DNA from: Ischnura elegans
Lineage: Eukaryota; Arthropoda; Insecta; Odonata; Coenagrionidae
Direction of reading: 5' to 3'
Length of the DNA stretch: 64,000 bases
Assembly (NCBI RefSeq): GCF_921293095.1
Contig: NC_060247.1
Location: 48,643,111-48,707,110, forward strand
Shown here piece by piece: positions 61,098 through 64,000 of this stretch (the stretch's first letter is position 1; each line of letters starts with the position of its first letter). The translations under genes were made by a program, and so were the position numbers. A model generated the notes under the pieces. It searched no databases, was not told where the DNA came from, and saw only the letters and a program-made list of their open reading frames with translations.

Positions 61098-61557
61098 ATG
61101 GAGTCGATAAAGGATCCATCCATCAAAATAATTCCGTCTGCTCGATTGTTTTCCGTCATTAAGAATTTAGAAGTTAGTGATGATGAAATTATGCCAAAAA
61201 GCGTCACCGACTTACGGGAACTGCATAATATTGAATCAAATGAAAAGGAAGCAGGAGAGGAATCCTCATTTACTGTACTTTTCAGTGTAAAAGACGTAGA
61301 ATGGGTACTAGAGAAATTGCAAAAGAGTGATAAACACGTCGAAAATCTTGGGATGAATCATGACCTTTGTTTACACAGCCTTTTAGAAGAGTGTAAGGTT
61401 GTTTTGCCAATGCCAAAGCCAATTAAGAGGAATCCCGTGCTGGAAGAGAGAGTCAAGAGGCTGCGTTTGGAGCAAGATGAAAGGGATTATAGGAGAATGA
61501 CTAGAAATGTGGATGTTAGCAGAAAACATGAGCCTCGAGAGACCATTTCATATCAGT
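61098..61557 (+). CDS. TMEM199: TMEM199/Vma12-like V-ATPase assembly factor, first exon (partial gene)
   Basis: The exon is open for 153 codons from an ATG in good context (A at -3, G at +4) to a donor at T|gtaagt (phase 1). Residues about 92-135 match the cytosolic domain of TMEM199/Vma12: a LHSLLEECKVVLP segment, then a proline-rich step and RNPVLEERVKRLRLEQDERD, then YRRMTRNVD. In the human protein the corresponding blocks are 'LHELLEGSEIYLPE', '[28 protein letters not shown]'. The family is an ER/Golgi membrane protein needed to assemble the V-ATPase Vo sector, so it sets organelle acidification. The two C-terminal membrane helices expected in the family are not in this exon. I found no exon for them in 61558-64000, so the remainder probably lies past the right edge. 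The start is 81 bp downstream of the BLOC1S5 stop. Confidence 0.88.
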
Positions 61558-64000
61558 GTAAGTGTTCATCTGCCAGAAATTTTGACATTCCCATTTTCAA
61601 TTAATTTCTCTTAAATTTTATTTTTAACTTCAGTAATATTCAATGCTACCCTTGACTTCTGACTGGGAAACTTAATCAGAATCATAATTTTAATCTACTC
61701 ATTACAAGTCAATTAATTTTAAAAGATCTATTTTTAAATATTTCTCATTTTTTCCAACTCCTTTGTTTGGTTAATATTGTATGACTGGAGTCACTGAGAC
61801 ATTGGATCTGAGCATAATTTTGAATTCAGTGGCTTGTCATTAGCTATGCAGTTAATATCTTCATTTGCTAGTGCTATTATCTTTTGAATTCTTCCCCATA
61901 GGTCTCTTTTGAGTGAAATGTAACTTACTCCAGATGTGTTCTCCATGAATTTCATGATGCTGTTGTTTCGTATTATTGGTATCAATTTATTCAAGGAATA
62001 CTGCTTTTTACCTCTGTATCATCCTACTATCATAGGCAGTGAAACCTGCCTTTATTAGAATTCCTCAGGACCACGATTTTTTCTGATTTAGACTAGCTTT
62101 TAATGCATGTAAACTTCATAATTTTGCAAGATTTTATTTTCATAAGACCACAATGTCTGTTCCCTTCAAACTGTCTCTGGCTAACAGTTTGCATGCATTC
62201 AAAAGTTAAAGATTCCCAGCATGAGTCTCACACCCTTTGTCCTCCTAGGCATATAATATTTAGTCACCCACTCATAGGTTGGTCAATCTTGCAATGTTAT
62301 GTATGAGAAGAGTAGGCCTGAGTAAATAAAAGTATTTAACTAAAAACTGCTTTGTGAAATGGGATTTACAATAATCCGGCATATAGTTAAACAAATTTTG
62401 AGATTTTTTAAAGCATAAAAACTGAAGGTTAATTCCTGTGAAATATCAGAAAAAATGTGCCTTATGTCTTACATGATTCTTAGAAATCAGTAATGCTGTT
62501 CCTATTGCTTCTTTAAATGGCATTTTCATTCAATTTAAGTGATAAATAACTGTAAAACCACATTCTATTCTCTGGGAACAATTTTTTCCTGTTTATAAAT
62601 TTCTGGTTAACCAAGTTTTCTCAGGTTTTACTGTGGCTACCAATGTATATTTTTGTAGCTTGGATAGTGCAGTCCACTTAAATTAAATCTAACGGGTCAT
62701 TATAAATAGTAGGAATTATTCTGCCCTGTCAAAACTTGGTGGCCTCTTGAGTGCTCAACAGAACTCCACTGAGTGCTTGGAAAGTGGCTGTGGTGGGAAG
62801 GCAGAACACTTCAGACTGAGTCAAGCGTAGAGCTTAAATCATGTCGATCTCCAAGAAAATATTCCAAGTTTAATATAAACCTCATTGTAGCAGTGCTTCC
62901 TGAAAATAGACTCGTCCTCGCCCAAAACCGACATTATCGCAAGGGCTGCCAAGTTTTAAGTAGACTGTACTTTTGCACTTACCTATTTAAATGCAGAGAA
63001 CATCAAATGGTTGTTGATACTATCTGTATCAGATGTAACTCAGCAACATTGCTGCTGGGTCTTCGTCCATCCATTTCTCAAGCTCTTCCATTCTACATCT
63101 TATTCTGAACTTCCCCTTCCTCCATATTAATAGTCTGGAAAATTCTTTATTTATCTCTTGGCATAGTTTAATTGATCTTCACTCATTATTCGTTTCCTTA
63201 AATTTGTCACACTAATTACATACTTCACTTTTGTGTGATCACATTTTTTCATTCCTCTATGAAGTCTGTAGCAAGCAGGTAGTGAAAGAATGCAAGGGGG
63301 GTTCAATCTTCCTTCACTTTGTGGAGTGAGGTCATTACCCCTCCAAATGAACCCTCCCCAAAATGTACCCTCTCTCCAAATGAATCTCTCGCCTTGAAAA
63401 GGTCTTCTGGATACAACCATATGTGGAGCTAATTTTTCTTCCCTTATGTTCTTAAGACAAGTATGCTTCAAGGACTTTGATTTTTCTCAATTGGTGTTCT
63501 TACCTAGATCCGTTGGTTGATCCATTGTTTACACCACAGACATTAAAACTAATTCATAATGGTATTTTTGTGCTGTGGTTCAAGTGAAACCTACTGTTTC
63601 TTCCATGCATTTTTTTGTTTAGAGAAGTTTTTATGGCTAACTTACCAACTCTGCTCTCATGAAATAAGATGTGAATTCTCTTTGGTTTCTATTATGTACT
63701 TTTAAAGAAATTGCTCTGTGCAACTGGCATATTTCAAATTTTCAACTTCTATTCTTATATTTGCATTTTTTTCTTAAGTTAAATTCAAAATATTTAATAA
63801 TTAGCCTGTCTTTTCTAAGCAAAAAAGAAAGGCGACATATTCCAGGTGTTTTTCATCCTGTAATCAAGGTTGGCAGCTAGTCAGAGTTGAATTGAAATGT
63901 ATAGAAAATTGTATCTAAGTTGTGGTACTGTATTATCTTTAGCCTTACGAGTGCATATATTGAATACCCAAAATCCACACATATTTTTAGTAAATCAGTT
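61558..64000 (+). other. TMEM199 intron 1 (partial)
   Basis: It starts at the gtaagt donor of the TMEM199 exon and continues to the window edge. No sequence coding for the expected paired membrane helices was found. Frames at 62773-63108 and 63151-63471 look like chance. Confidence 0.55.

Noticed and set aside
61558-61604. C-terminal extension of the TMEM199 frame to 61604
   Set aside because: A strong donor (T|gtaagt) lies at 61558, and the extra residues do not fit the family, which should continue into membrane helices.

Overview
The window reads as nuclear DNA of an arthropod, most likely an insect with a large, transposon-filled genome. It has GT-AG introns, metazoan trafficking genes, one very long intron and many animal-type DNA transposons. 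The species cannot be told from the sequence.

Right end (59.8-61.6 kb): this is the only convincing protein-coding DNA. The first coding exon of an ASAP-type Arf GTPase-activating protein runs leftward (59855-59980, minus). Head-to-head with it, across a 239-bp bidirectional promoter, is a complete four-exon BLOC1S5/Muted gene (60220-61016, plus). Only 81 bp after the BLOC1S5 stop, the first exon of a TMEM199/Vma12-like V-ATPase assembly factor starts (61098-61557, plus), so a dicistronic transcript is possible. All three products belong to the endosome, lysosome and lysosome-related-organelle system. The shared promoter holds one TCATGTGA (M-box/MiT-TFE type) site.

1-59.8 kb: no further ASAP exon was found, so this stretch is most simply the first intron of ASAP, or that intron plus intergenic DNA. 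It is a transposon graveyard. The dominant object is a 16.8-kb candidate PIF/Harbinger element (11643-28483) with perfect 24-bp terminal inverted repeats and TTA target duplications. Its core is a fold-back: two blocks of a ~540-bp tandem repeat in opposite orientations (about 12.6-16.2 and 17.1-23.7 kb), including nearly identical 540-bp copies at 20.7-22.6 kb. Nested in or near it are small hAT MITEs with 8-bp target duplications.

Further right are a 2.1-kb Helitron carrying a decayed helicase (48398-50518), more hAT MITEs and a 232-bp MITE inside an older hAT-like fragment. Seven loci carry hammerhead-ribozyme-like motifs. Several of these form short palindromic insertions; two have 12- or 14-bp target duplications, suggesting Penelope-like retroelement relics. 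No tRNA, rRNA, CRISPR array or intact transposase gene was recognised.
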